In this document: positions 50,901-61,900 of the stretch, piece after piece | Numbering within the stretch: the stretch's first letter is position 1 | Layout: each line of letters starts with the position of its first letter | Assembly: GCF_910591885.1 (NCBI RefSeq) | Contig: NC_063274.1 | Coordinates: forward strand, 11,182,164-11,246,163 | Length of the DNA stretch: 64,000 nucleotides | From: Bombus terrestris | Taxonomy: Eukaryota > Arthropoda > Insecta > Hymenoptera > Apidae | Reading direction: 5' to 3' | Notes under the pieces: generated by a model | What the model saw: only the letters and a program-made list of their open reading frames with translations | What the model was told of the DNA's origin: nothing | Database searches by the model: none | Translations under genes and position numbers: made by a program

Positions 50901-53900
50901 TAAAAACTTCTAAGGATTTTAAAAAAAAATGTGTAGATATGAAGCTGTAAGTGAAAATATCAAGAACAACTCAAAGTTTTTTATTTTTCCGATCTTATAA
51001 TTGAACAAAACAATTTATAGCTTTTTCCCATTTTATGATGGAAAAAGACAAATAAATGATCTGTTTTTAACTATATCAAGTTGCATAGATAGCTATATAC
51101 GATTTAAATGAAATTTCTACTTAAACGGATTTTATGCAATTAAATCTTAATATAATTTATTTTTAATTAATGAAATTTATTTCTATAATTTATTTTAAGT
51201 TATTCTTAGTTGTTGTTCCCTATAATAATTATAAACACACATTTTTTATAGGGGAGATCACAAGTAACGTATTACGCGTTGCGCGTGAAGCACGACAACG
51301 AACTCTTGGTCCATTTAGTCCATCATTTAATGTACAGGAGATATTGTTAGAAAGTTTACAGAAGGTACATATCATTAACTACAATTTAAAATAAATATAA
51401 ATATTCAAATTTTGCAAAAATAACATATATAGTATTTATACTTTTAAAGTTATTAAATATAGCAATAGACATCTCTAAGATGAACTCTTGTTGTTAATAT
51501 TTTAATACATAACGAAATATTATCTTTGTTCTAGCATCTACCTAATGATGCTCATATTCGTGTTAGCGGCAAGCTTCACGTTTCCTTAACAAGGGTATAC
51601 GACGGAAGAAATGTAATTGTTTCACAATTTTCGTCTAAGGAAGATTTATTGCAGGTAAAACAATATTCATGTTAAAATTTATATAATTTATATAACTGAA
51701 AGTTTATATAAATTTAAGTTTGTAATATTGAAACTTTTCTTTTATAGGCATTATTGGCTAGTGCATTTGTCCCAATTTTTTCTGGTCTCTTACCACCAAG
51801 ATTTCATGGTGTCAGATATATGGATGGTGGTTTTAGTGATAATCTTCCTACACTTGATGAAAATACTATTACAATTAGTCCTTTTTGTGGAGAAAGTGAT
51901 ATTTGCCCTAGAGATGTTTCATCCCAACTTTTCCATGTAAGTTACTTATGATTATTCAGATAATTTACGAAATATTTAAATTGAATAAATAACTGTTCTT
52001 GCTAAGATTAAATTACTAGATTATTAAAGAATAGATTACTAAATCGTATGTAAAATATAATAAATGACAATTATAATTTATAGGTCAATCTTGCCAATAC
52101 AAGTATTGAGCTTTCAAGACAAAATATATATAGGTTTGCAAGAATACTTTTCCCACCAAATCTAGAAGTAAGTTTATATGAAGTACTTGTAATATAGAAT
52201 ATTAAAGAAATAAAATAACATAGATAAGGTAACATAAAAAGGATATTAAGAAATAAAAATTAACAAAATTATAAGATAAAATTTAAACATTAATATCATA
52301 AAGGGTTTTAATATTATTAAAAATTACCTTTACAGATGCTCTCAAACATGTGTAAACAAGGTTTTGATGATGCATTAAGATTTCTTCACCGCAATAATTT
52401 ACTTAATTGTACCCGATGTTTAGCTGTACAGTCCACATTTGTAGTCTCAGAAACTCTTGATGATAACATGGATTATGATCCTGAATGCTTAGAATGTAAA
52501 ATGCATAGACAGGTATAATTTTAATATGTGCAGTGTAACTTACAATAAGAATATTTTTTATACATAAATGTACACATATATTTTGTAGGAAGCGCTAGTA
52601 TCTAATTTACCTGAAACAGTTATGACCATATTTCAAGATGCAATTGATTCTGCTAATAAAGGTCTCATTAATTGGTTATTTAAACATCGAAGTGTAAAAC
52701 TTTTATCATTACTTAGTCTACCATGTACACTGCCAGCAGATGTAGTATATGCAACTTTCACAAAGTAAGTATATTATTATGCATTGCATCATTTGTTTTT
52801 TTCTTTTTGACCAATCTTTTATTTTTAAAATAATTAATGTATATATTGCATTTGTAATGTTCACATAATTTGATAGAGTTGTGTGTATCAATGGAATAAG
52901 AAACTAATATGCATGATATATTACTTGTTTAAAACTGCATGCTACTAAAGTAATAGTATAATCAAAATGATTTATAATTAAATTAAAAATTAATAATATA
53001 TATAAATACAGACTTGTTATTGTAGTAAAATTAGTAAGTATATTCATATCTTTTCTATCTATTAACTAATGCTGGTTATTCATTTTTATGGTTAGTGATC
53101 ATTAGGAATCAAATTTATGTTTTCAACCTTTCAACTTCACTGTATGTAATATTGCTTTAAAATCATATTTATATTAAAATTCCTGTAATCATCCAAATTG
53201 ATAAAACGTAACTTAATTTGTCTCATATTCTAATTGTCTGAGTGAATGAATTTTTTTTTATTTATTTAATATTGTGATTATGTATAATATCATGTTTAAC
53301 ATTATGCATGTGGTCATAGTCTGATTGGTAACAAGATAGAAAGTCACACCTTGGAATACAATATAATTGGCAATATTCTTCATACATCTCCACAAATGTC
53401 TTGTGCTAGACATAATATGACATCTTCTTGGTAAGCTTTGCATTTCTTATGTATTGCTATATAAAATGTCTTATATATTACCTGAACATATAATCATGAA
53501 AGATGAAATTGGAAAATACATAAATTGAAAATACTTACTATAAATAGAATTCTTATTACTTTGAATAAGAATTTTATAAAGTTTCATTCCATATATTCAC
53601 GTATAATGCATTTATGTACATTATATATATGTTTTAAATATAATAAATGCATATATATATATATACACACACATACACACACACACATTTTTCTTAAACC
53701 AATTAAGTATGGTATTTCTCAAACTTAATGTCAAATACTAAGTGCCACAGACTGTTAAATGTCAGTTAGACATTACATACATGGTTCAAGGAAATAGAAT
53801 TTTTTATATTTATATAATATATGTTTTAAATTGTGAAAAAGTTATTTAAGTTATTTATTTAAATTATTTACATTTAATGTCAAAAATCTTAACTTTCTGC

Positions 53901-55017
53901 TTCTATAACTTATTCTTTTTATTATGCATATACTTTCTTAGTTTCATAACAGTTGTCTATGAATTAATATTTTATTTTATTTTCAGGTTTATTTTGAATG
54001 TGCCTAAATTGCGAAGGAACCTATTAGAATTAAGAACATTTTTATTAAACGAATTATGTATGCTATTTCCTAAAATCAATGCCTATTACCAAGTGCCACA
54101 GACTATTAAATGTCAGTTAGACATTACAGAATATGGTTCAAGTAAATAGAATTTTGTTTATTTTTTGTACTAATTATAAAAAATAAAATTTTCTTGTATA
54201 TCCATCTTTCTCATTTTTTAGACATATATGATATGGAAGTAGCGGACAAGACTGATAATTTATATAAAAATAAGAAAAATCTAAATTTGACATTACAATA
54301 CAATGAATTGTAAGTCTATAAATCTTAATAGTATTTTAAAACTTTTTAATTAATAAATTATATTTCTAACTTATATCTTTCAGACAACCATGGGAGGATA
54401 ATGGTAATACGTCAAATTGTGTTATAAATATGTCCAATCTTTCAACTGTTGATGATACTTTTGAAAATATTCTTCAGGTAAATTATGAACATTTATTAAT
54501 GATTATATATAATCAATATCAATACAATGTAAATTTTCTTCTTAAATATATAGGTAACTTCTGAGCAAGAAGCTGTAATGGCATATTATTACATGGATGA
54601 TAATAACAAAGTGCAAGTGACAGAGATATTTGACGTTACAGACTCCGATTCACATGCAATGTTATCTATAGAAGAAATTGAAAATAATACAAAATTACAA
54701 TTTGATGAGTGGGATACACCCACATGGTTATCTCAACACACCCTCAATGATAGTAAGTTATTTTAACTACTGATTATTGTATATATATTATATAAATAGA
54801 TTACACGCGAAATATTTATCTTTTAGCTGTAACAGAATCCCTATATACTGATGCAGATCAACAAAGCATAGAAAATTTATCAGAAATATCTTTAGAAGAT
54901 GATATTTTGAATGTGTTAAATACATCTTCTGATCCAGAGAGTGAATGGGAAATAAGTAAAAATTTACAAACAACAAGAGCTTCCAACCCACCCATTTTCC
55001 AGTCAGAAATGGATTAA
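44942..55017 (+). CDS. bmm: brummer / ATGL-type patatin triglyceride lipase
   Basis: Lipid-droplet lipase that starts triglyceride breakdown. Twelve exons join in phase: 44942-45101, 51252-51364, 51535-51654, 51748-51936, 52084-52167, 52336-52512, 52589-52764, 53987-54141, 54222-54309, 54384-54477, 54554-54752 and 54827-55017; 581 residues. The patatin domain starts at once: oxyanion loop GCGFLGIYHVG, nucleophile elbow GASAG with Ser38, and catalytic Asp157 in MDGGFSDNLP. Family-specific stretches follow: LTRVYDGRNVIVSQF, SPFCGESDICPRD and MCKQGFDDALRFLHRN. These match ATGL (PNPLA2) rather than other patatins. The C-terminal third is acidic and variable, with SEISLEDDILNVLN. Intron 1 is 6.1 kb, far longer than any other here, and intron 7 (1.2 kb) contains a candidate cassette exon and a dead exon copy. 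Confidence 0.96.
48057..48156. repeat. direct repeat, two 44-bp copies
   Basis: 48057-48100 and 48113-48156 both begin AAGATGCATATTT and end TTATATAAACTGTAAYATATC, differing at only a handful of positions. They are 12 bases apart, consistent with a local tandem duplication within brummer intron 1. Confidence 0.7.
49160..49860 (-). mobile_element. decayed Jockey-like LINE fragment
   Basis: Translating the minus strand in shifting frames gives pieces of a non-LTR retrotransposon polyprotein in the right order. First, the end of the AP endonuclease: FSKSLGNKFIAARDYNVKH then LWESQ (the usual GDYNAKH motif, here with Arg for Gly). Next, a TSEQIESIAINFTDIIQEA segment. Then the endonuclease-RT linker with LKSNWQKHKTQLNK and MNYSLWKVTKKK. 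Several in-frame stops and frameshifts show it is long dead. The reverse transcriptase itself is not recognisable below 49,160, and sequence up to about 50,100 may belong to the 5' part. Confidence 0.7.
53320..53430 (+). CDS. bmm: candidate in-frame cassette exon in brummer intron 7
   Basis: A 111-nt block preceded by CATAG and followed by a good donor (CTTG|GTAAGC). If inserted between the exons ending 52764 and starting 53987, both phases fit and no stop codon appears; it would add 37 residues including NKIESHTLEYNIIGN and HTSPQMSCARHNM. Its base composition is less A+T-rich than the surrounding intron. The acceptor has no clear pyrimidine tract, which is the main weakness. Confidence 0.4.
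53641..53687. repeat. AT/AC microsatellite
   Basis: A run of TA then CA dinucleotides in brummer intron 7 that abuts the start of the duplicated exon copy at 53685. Such repeats vary in length between individuals. Confidence 0.8.
53685..53803 (+). pseudogene. dead copy of brummer exon 8 in intron 7
   Basis: The segment matches 54036-54155 along its whole length, for example GTCAGTTAGACATTACA in both and GTGCCACAGACTRTTAAATG. It can be read in the same frame as the real exon (FFLNQLSMVF, then VPQTVKCQLDIT) but has one in-frame TAA. The copied donor is destroyed (CAAGGAAAT in place of CAAGTAAAT). It lacks the 5' part and acceptor of the real exon and starts right at a CA repeat. Confidence 0.8.
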
Positions 55018-55556
55018 CAATGACTAAAGATTTAAAATAAAATAAATTTTTTCTTATGATAATTGATATAGACAATGAGTATTATCACTATCTATAGTCA
55101 ATTATATGATTAGGTATGCATATTTTTGTAGTCAATAATGTTGGTGATATTATAGAGAGAAATAATATCAGTGTGCTCAATATTGATAATTTTTTATAAC
55201 ATTTGAAGAACATGTCGTTTAAAGAAGTAAAGAGTATAGATGAAAACACTTTTATTAAACAAGAACAGTCTGTGTTATGCACTGATAAATATAAGATACA
55301 ACACAAGTAACCATATAAAAATGTGATATATATATATATATAAGAAGTATCTTCAACAGAGCATACGCAGTATTTTATTATTAATGAATCTTGGTAAAAA
55401 ACATTTAACATCATTATTAAATACTTGTAAGTCAAGTATGAGTAGATCTCCAAGAAAGAGGCTGACTATGATGGAAATGCACATCATAAAAGATATTTAT
55501 CCGGATTTTATGTTGAGTGTTATTAGAAGTTTCATATGTTAATCATAATACTTCTA
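55018..55556. other. brummer 3' UTR and flank
   Basis: A poly(A)-type AATAAA occurs about 20 bases past the stop codon (55038-55043). The rest is A+T-rich with a (TA)n run near 55,327-55,342 and no supported gene. A 121-residue minus frame (55,088-55,453) has no recognisable features. Confidence 0.5.
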
Positions 55557-55916
55557 CACTCCTAGTCAAAAAGATAACCCAGGTGTGCTATCTTTAATTT
55601 CTTAATGACGCGTGTAGTTTTTCGTTTGTAACATATAATATGAAAACATTATGAGATCAGAATATGCAGTCCGTTGAAAATAATTAAAAATATTATGAGG
55701 TTTAGTGTGTAACAAAAAAAATTGTTTTATTTTAAGAACGAAATGATAACACACTCTGTTAATATGTTTAGAAATTGCTCAGTAGTTCATGATCTATCAA
55801 CGAGTAAAGATTACAGTACAATGTTATATAAATTTGTAAGTATGGGACGCGGAAAAAGATTAAACGAGTCTGAAAAAAAAGCAAATTCTTGAACTAAAAC
55901 AGCAACGGTTATCAGT

Positions 55917-55954
<38 letters not shown>

Positions 55955-57069
55955 CGAAAATAATTAGAAGAAGTCGTAAAATAATACACAATTTCTTAAA
56001 ACATGTTGAAGATTATGGCAAAAAGAAAAGTACTGGTCGTTAAAAGTACTCGTCATCGTTATCCGATCGTGATAAGCGAGCAATCTTGAGTGTAGCTTCC
56101 AACTCGTAGTTAACAACGAAGCAAATAATGGAAAAATCTAGTGTTAGTGCCAGTGTTTTAATTGTTCGTCGAGTTTTACTATCCTGCAAAGATATTAAGA
56201 GGCTAAGATTAAAAAAGAAACCTCCGTTAATAACGAAACACAAAGTAGAACGTTTACGCTTTGCAAAAGAAAAAATGCATTGGAAAAAGAAATGGAGAAG
56301 GGTACTATTTTTAGACGAAAAAGATTCAATTTGGACGATCCTAATGGGTTCCAATATTATTTTCATGACATAAAAAAAGAGACAATGTCAGCAATTCGAC
56401 AACAAATGGGAGGAGACAGCGTGATGGTTTGGGCCGGCATCGGTTATTTCGGCAAGACAAGTATCAAGTTCATTAATGGGAGAATGAATAGTGTCCGATA
56501 CATAAATTTAATCAAAGAACAAATAAATAATCATGCAGAACGGATTTCTGGACCTGATTACATCTTTCAACAAGATAAATGCATCTGTGCACACATCAAG
56601 ATTGGCCCAATCATATTTTAATGAAAATAATATATCTATTTTGCCGTGGCCTGCACGCTCCCGGGACCTTAATATTATTGAAAATTATTCGCGGCGTATA
56701 CGCGAATGGAAAGCAGTATCAACAAGTACAAGAATTAAAAAATACAATTATACGCAAATGGGATATGTTAAGTCAAAATTATATCCAGAAACTATATAAA
56801 TCGATACCAAATCTTATAATAGAAGTAATAGAAAATAAAGGGGGATGTATCCATTATTAAATAAGTATATATGATTGATAAGTAATTATTGTTAGTTACA
56901 ATTTATGTTGATTATTATTTTCTTATCGTAGATGTGTTATCATTTCGTTCTTAAAATAAATCAATTTTTTTTGTTACACGCTAAATCTCATATTACAAAA
57001 GAAAAACTTTACACGCGTCATTAAGAAATTAAAGATAGCACACCTGGGTTATCTTTTTGACAAGAAGTG
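55557..57069 (+). mobile_element. Tc3-like Tc1/mariner transposon, 1513 bp, inactive
   Basis: Terminal inverted repeats of about 67 bases (55557-55623 and 57001-57069) begin CACTYCTWGTCAAAAAGATA and share the long core CCCAGGTGTGCTATC. TA lies directly outside both ends (55555-55556, 57070-57071). A second inverted repeat of about 62 bases lies inside (55691-55754 and 56934-56995). On the right it abuts the outer repeat; on the left a 67-base spacer separates them, so the original ends were probably about 130-200 bases long. A broken transposase frame lies between. Confidence 0.88.
55842..56860 (+). pseudogene. Tc3-type transposase pseudogene
   Basis: The frame opens MGRGKRLNESEK at 55842 as expected for the helix-turn-helix end of the family, then is lost at an A-run. 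Later fragments in several frames show the catalytic domain: LDEKDS with NLDDPNGFQYYFHD, then GGDSVMVWAGIGY, IFQQDK (the second Asp, followed by a damaged context), WPARSRDLNIIEN (the acidic third residue) and the C-terminal VIENKGG ending at 56860. A (TA)n run at about 55,921-55,951 interrupts the N-terminal part. Frameshifts and stops rule out function. Confidence 0.85.
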
Positions 57070-58924
57070 TAAGCATGAGAGCTAAGTAAATTATTTTCCT
57101 CATCTTTTCTCCTTTTCTAATTCTGTTATACTTCTTAGTAAAAATATTTATGTAGATATTTTCCAACACAGAGCAGTGCCAAATTATTTGTGTGGTTCCT
57201 ACTTGCAATAAATACTTAAACAAATAATGAAATTAATTATTTAAATTAGGATAGGAAAATAAATTTTGTTATTGCATACAGCTGGAACTGAATGCCAACT
57301 AATATACAAAATTTTTATGCTGTTTGTTATTGACGTAATCACTGTTGAGGATATTTAATTATGGCTAAAGAATGACATTTTTGTATCATATACTGAACTA
57401 AATATCATTACGTAATAAGTGACTTATAGCAATAATTATAAAAAGCACAAGTTATATATTTAATTACATATTAAATTGTATTATTATTAAAAAAAATTGC
57501 TGTGTTTATATGTATATGTACTGTACTATATGTTTGTATTCACTTAGTATAGGTATAAGAACATCCTAGATTATTATCATGTAACTTATATGTAAATGTT
57601 ATATATGTATTAATTTTTATATGTTTAAATAGTGATACTGTATATTACTTAATCTATCTATATTGTACATAAAAAATGTTTTATGGTGTTAAAAACTGTA
57701 TATAGTTACATAATTGAAATTTATTTATTTTTTCGGCTTTATTATACGACTTACATATTTGTAATTTCCACTCGGTCCCATACATAAGTTATGTAATTTT
57801 ATTTTAAGATTAATTACTAATTTGGATAAAAGATTTGTTGTATTTTAACTTATTATTTCATTTCTGGATATCTTCTTGAGTACTCTTGTATGAAACTAAC
57901 GGTTCACAAATTTTGTTGCAATTGTTAGAAATATAAATAACACTTTATGCTTATTTTGAAAGTTGTTTCAGTATTTGTAATTATGAATAATACTGAAAAT
58001 AACTATCTTCAAGAGTTTATATATTAAATTATGACATGTTAATATGTATATAATTAATAAAATAAAAATATTAAGACAAAACTTAATTTACTTTATCTGT
58101 CTATGATCATTAACGAATTAACATTATAAACTTGGATAAATTAGAATTCAGATGGATTCGGGCAAGATCTCAGAATCTTGAGAAATACAAAAATATCGGA
58201 ATTCCACTCAAATTTTGATGATTCATCTCGAATCCCAAGTTGATTCTCTAGTCTCGAAATAATCCCACACATTTTTAATGATTCTAATGTGTATATATGA
58301 AGTAACATAAGACTCGATGCAAGAAGTGACTTCATCCGCACGATATCACTGCGATCATATATTTTTATTTGTTTTCTCAGTTAACAACAACCAAAGCGGA
58401 CATATGATCAGAGTGATATACTGCAGACAAAGTCGCTCGTCTGCACTAGTTCTAAATGTGCAGCTAGCAGCGACCGATTTTTTACAAAAAGTGTATATCA
58501 TAAAATATTTTTATTCGAAATAAATAACAATAATATAAAGAAGGGTCGAGGTCAATAAAAAATGGAATATTTATTATATTTTTTAATATAAAACAAATCA
58601 TATTGTATGTATAAGTTATATATACAATAATTGAAACCATCCTCAAAGTAATATTTTGAGGCAGAAATTTTTTTTCGTTTTTTGTAGAAATAATTTATTG
58701 CACATGTGCACAAGTATGTATTATGCTGATTTTTATAAAATATGTCTTTACTGTTAAACATTGATCGTTCATGAATAAAAATTGTATAATTTACAATTAT
58801 AATTGCATGCATAATTAAAATTTTCAAATGTCATATTAACTTAATATATAAAAACCTCATTACATTCCTTATAGGCAGGCTCCAATTATTTCAGTGTGAT
58901 GAAATATTAATTATTTGAACATGT
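57070..58924. other. intergenic, A+T-rich
   Basis: Between the transposon and the Spt20 stop codon. A block at 58,140-58,470 is less A+T-rich and holds a 66-residue minus frame and a 68-residue plus frame without recognisable motifs. The block might be a fragment of a repeat or the Spt20 3' UTR. Nothing else was seen. Confidence 0.4.
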
Positions 58925-61900
58925 TCAGGCTGGATCTTCCCCAGGGCCAGATGTAGAATTTCTTTGAGGCTCAATTTGAGTCCTGTTTTGCGAATTGCCA
59001 GTTGCAACCGCTACTTTATGTTGTGTAGTTAAACACTGTAACTGTTGGAGCTGTACAGGTTTAACAAGAGTTCTCTGTAACTACAGAATAAACAATCTTT
59101 GAATTGTACTTATAATTTTAAATAAATTCAAAAGTATATATATTCTTTTATATTACATCATCTTTTATAATATGCAATTTTCTTCTCTTAACTAAAAATT
59201 TATACTAATAATGCAAAAATATATACTTGTTGTTGTGATAATGTTGCCACTCCAAGACTTTGAGTTTGTTGACTGCACTGCCCTGTAGAAGCTCTAGCAT
59301 GCAAGGATTTTGTCAATAATGTTTGTTTATTTGCAGGTACTACTTGGGAAGAAGATGTCGTCTGGGACGCCATAAGCACTGGTTTCGTTGCTGCTATAAA
59401 ACATGACACTATCCTTATTTGTTGAAAAAAATTTAATACAATGTCTTAAACATGAATAAATTAAGCAGCTTATATAAAAATATTTATACATATTAATGTA
59501 TAATAGAAATTGTAAAATAATATAGAAACAATAGAATCTGTTCTTACTGTCTATAATCTATTTTTAAATAATAATATATTGTGACATGGTATCTATGGTA
59601 ACTTACCCATTATAGGAGTTAACACCTGTTTATTACCAGACAGTATTAACTGACTGGCTGTCACTGTTTTAGCCACAGTTACTAATTGATTTGATAAAAC
59701 AGTTGATTTAACTTGATTTGGTTGTACTTGACGCGCTATATGATTAACTCGTGGCCTTTGAGATCCAACAAGTTGAATTGCCTGTCCACCCTAAGAAGTA
59801 ATCTTTATCTCATTTTGGGACTTTAATAAATTATTATATACATATTATATAACACAATATATAATTTATAAATACCTGCGCAAGAGTAACAGAATTACTA
59901 CTACGTATGTTTTGTTGCGATAATCCTTTAACTGCTGAAGGTATTATTTGGGCTACAACATTTATTGTATAATAAAATACAGATTATTTCGTATATCATA
60001 ATTATTCAGTTTATATAGGCATAAAACATTTACTTATCTTTGTTAGTCAAACATTAATATATTAAATAAAGTAATTTAATATGAAGGTTAGAATCAGTGC
60101 ATCAAAAAGAAAAAATTCTTACCAATTGGTAACGACAAATGAGTATTGGCAGGATTAGTTATTACTACTGTTGGTGTACTTCCAGCAATAGCTGTTGTAA
60201 CAACTGTAGTAGCTACCATCTAGAAATATAAATCAATATTTCAGAAAAATTTTTGTACATTTTGTGTTAAAGCAACCGAAATGAGAAAACACGTGAAATA
60301 CAAAAAGACTAACACTAGAAACCGTGGTGCAAGTATTAGTTGCAGATGATATAGGCAGAGAAACAATGACTCCTGTAGGTGTAACGGAACCCGTCGTTGC
60401 TGACACATTTAGCGACATCGTAATGGGTTGTGATAGTCCAGGAAATGATACCTGTTGTATAATGAATAGTACAGTAGTATTTCATCTTCTACGCCATATG
60501 TTGAAATAAGCAGCTCTCCACAACCTGAACATTTTGGAGACCATTGATGGAATTCGACAGACTAGTAAGATTTACACCCTGCAGGTTTACATTGGTTGAT
60601 GGTGGAGTACTCATTGGCGTCGCAGATTGATTATTCTGACTGGAAGAAGCAGTTAACCGCTCAAGGAGAGAAGAACCAGAATTAATTCCTGGTATTGGAT
60701 TATCTGCAGATGGTGTCCCTATAATACATAATTTTAATTATGTTCACCTTAAAAAAGACAGAATAGAAATAATAGAAAAAATACACACTAATTGCATCTT
60801 GTGTGTACCTTCAAATATTTACCTGCTAACAAAGCTGAAAGTCCTGACATTGATAATCCAAGCGTTGAATTAGGATCTTGCACACGAGCTAATTTCACAG
60901 CTGTTGCTTTGACTGGTTGCTGCTTACAACTTAATTGTCCTGTTAAAGTTGAACTTAAACTCACCCTTACCTAAAAATATATTTCTTACAATTTCAGAAT
61001 ACTGTTAAAAACGTATAAGTACAAGCTTAATTGACTTACTTGACCAGTTGTATTAGGGACATTAATGACATTTCCATGACTAAGAACTCTAGATGGGATG
61101 GAAGCATTCAAGGAGATCCTTCGTGGCTGGACTTTCTGTTGCGTCAAATTGGCAGGACTGCTATTTAACAAACTAAGGATCGCAGCATTATTTGACTTGT
61201 TTGTAGTCTGTGCATTACTATTCATAGCAGCAGCTGCTGCATTTGCTGAAAGAATGTTTAATAAAATACTTTTATTTTTAGCATTTCTTTTATTTTGTAT
61301 TACAGTTTATATCAACGTCACAACAAACCTGCAGCTTGCTGTTGAAATTGTTGAGCAGAATTCATGAGAGATGTTACAAGAGCTGTTATCGCAGGATTAG
61401 TAGAATGTTTTTTAAATGGTATTTCATTTTGGCTCTGATTAACGGTTTCCGTAACACAGTTTTGTGTTCCAGCTTGCAATTGAGCTTGCTATAAATAGAG
61501 AAATATATAAAGTTGTCCGAATATCAAAATATAATATTACACATAATTCATATAAATTCATGTATAACTCCTACCAAAACTGGAACATTTGTAGATGTAG
61601 CATTATTAATATTACTGTTTAATTTCTGCTGAAAAACTAAAATTCCAGATCCATTACAGGAATTGCCATCAGCAACCGACATAGTAGAGTTATCAATCTG
61701 TACAGATGTGGAGGCATTTGATCCACCATTAGTTAAAGGTTGCCCTGGACTCATTGACGTAGTCTCATTTTGAGCAATAACTTGTGGAATATTTGTTGCA
61801 TCTACGCATGACAAGTTATTTTGTGCAGAAGTAGTGGCTTCTGTCATAGTTTTCATTGAAGCTACTTGACCAGCTAGAGTATTTAACTGACCTTGAGCTC

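Larger units (their letters stand above)
45102..51251. other. long first intron of brummer
   Basis: Spliced out between the GTAAGT donor at 45102 and the acceptor TTTTTATAG ending at 51251. No host exon was seen. It contains a LINE relic (49,160-49,860), a short ACGTAATATAT tandem repeat (46,588-46,620) and a duplicated 44-mer (48,057-48,156). Otherwise it is plain A+T-rich DNA. Confidence 0.7.

Noticed and set aside
54788..55453. Minus-strand frames of 95 and 121 codons
   Set aside because: The first is the shadow of the last brummer exon; the second is A+T-rich, Leu/Ile/Tyr-laden and without motifs.
61098..61367. 89-codon hydrophobic plus-strand frame
   Set aside because: It is antisense to two well-supported Spt20 exons and their intron.
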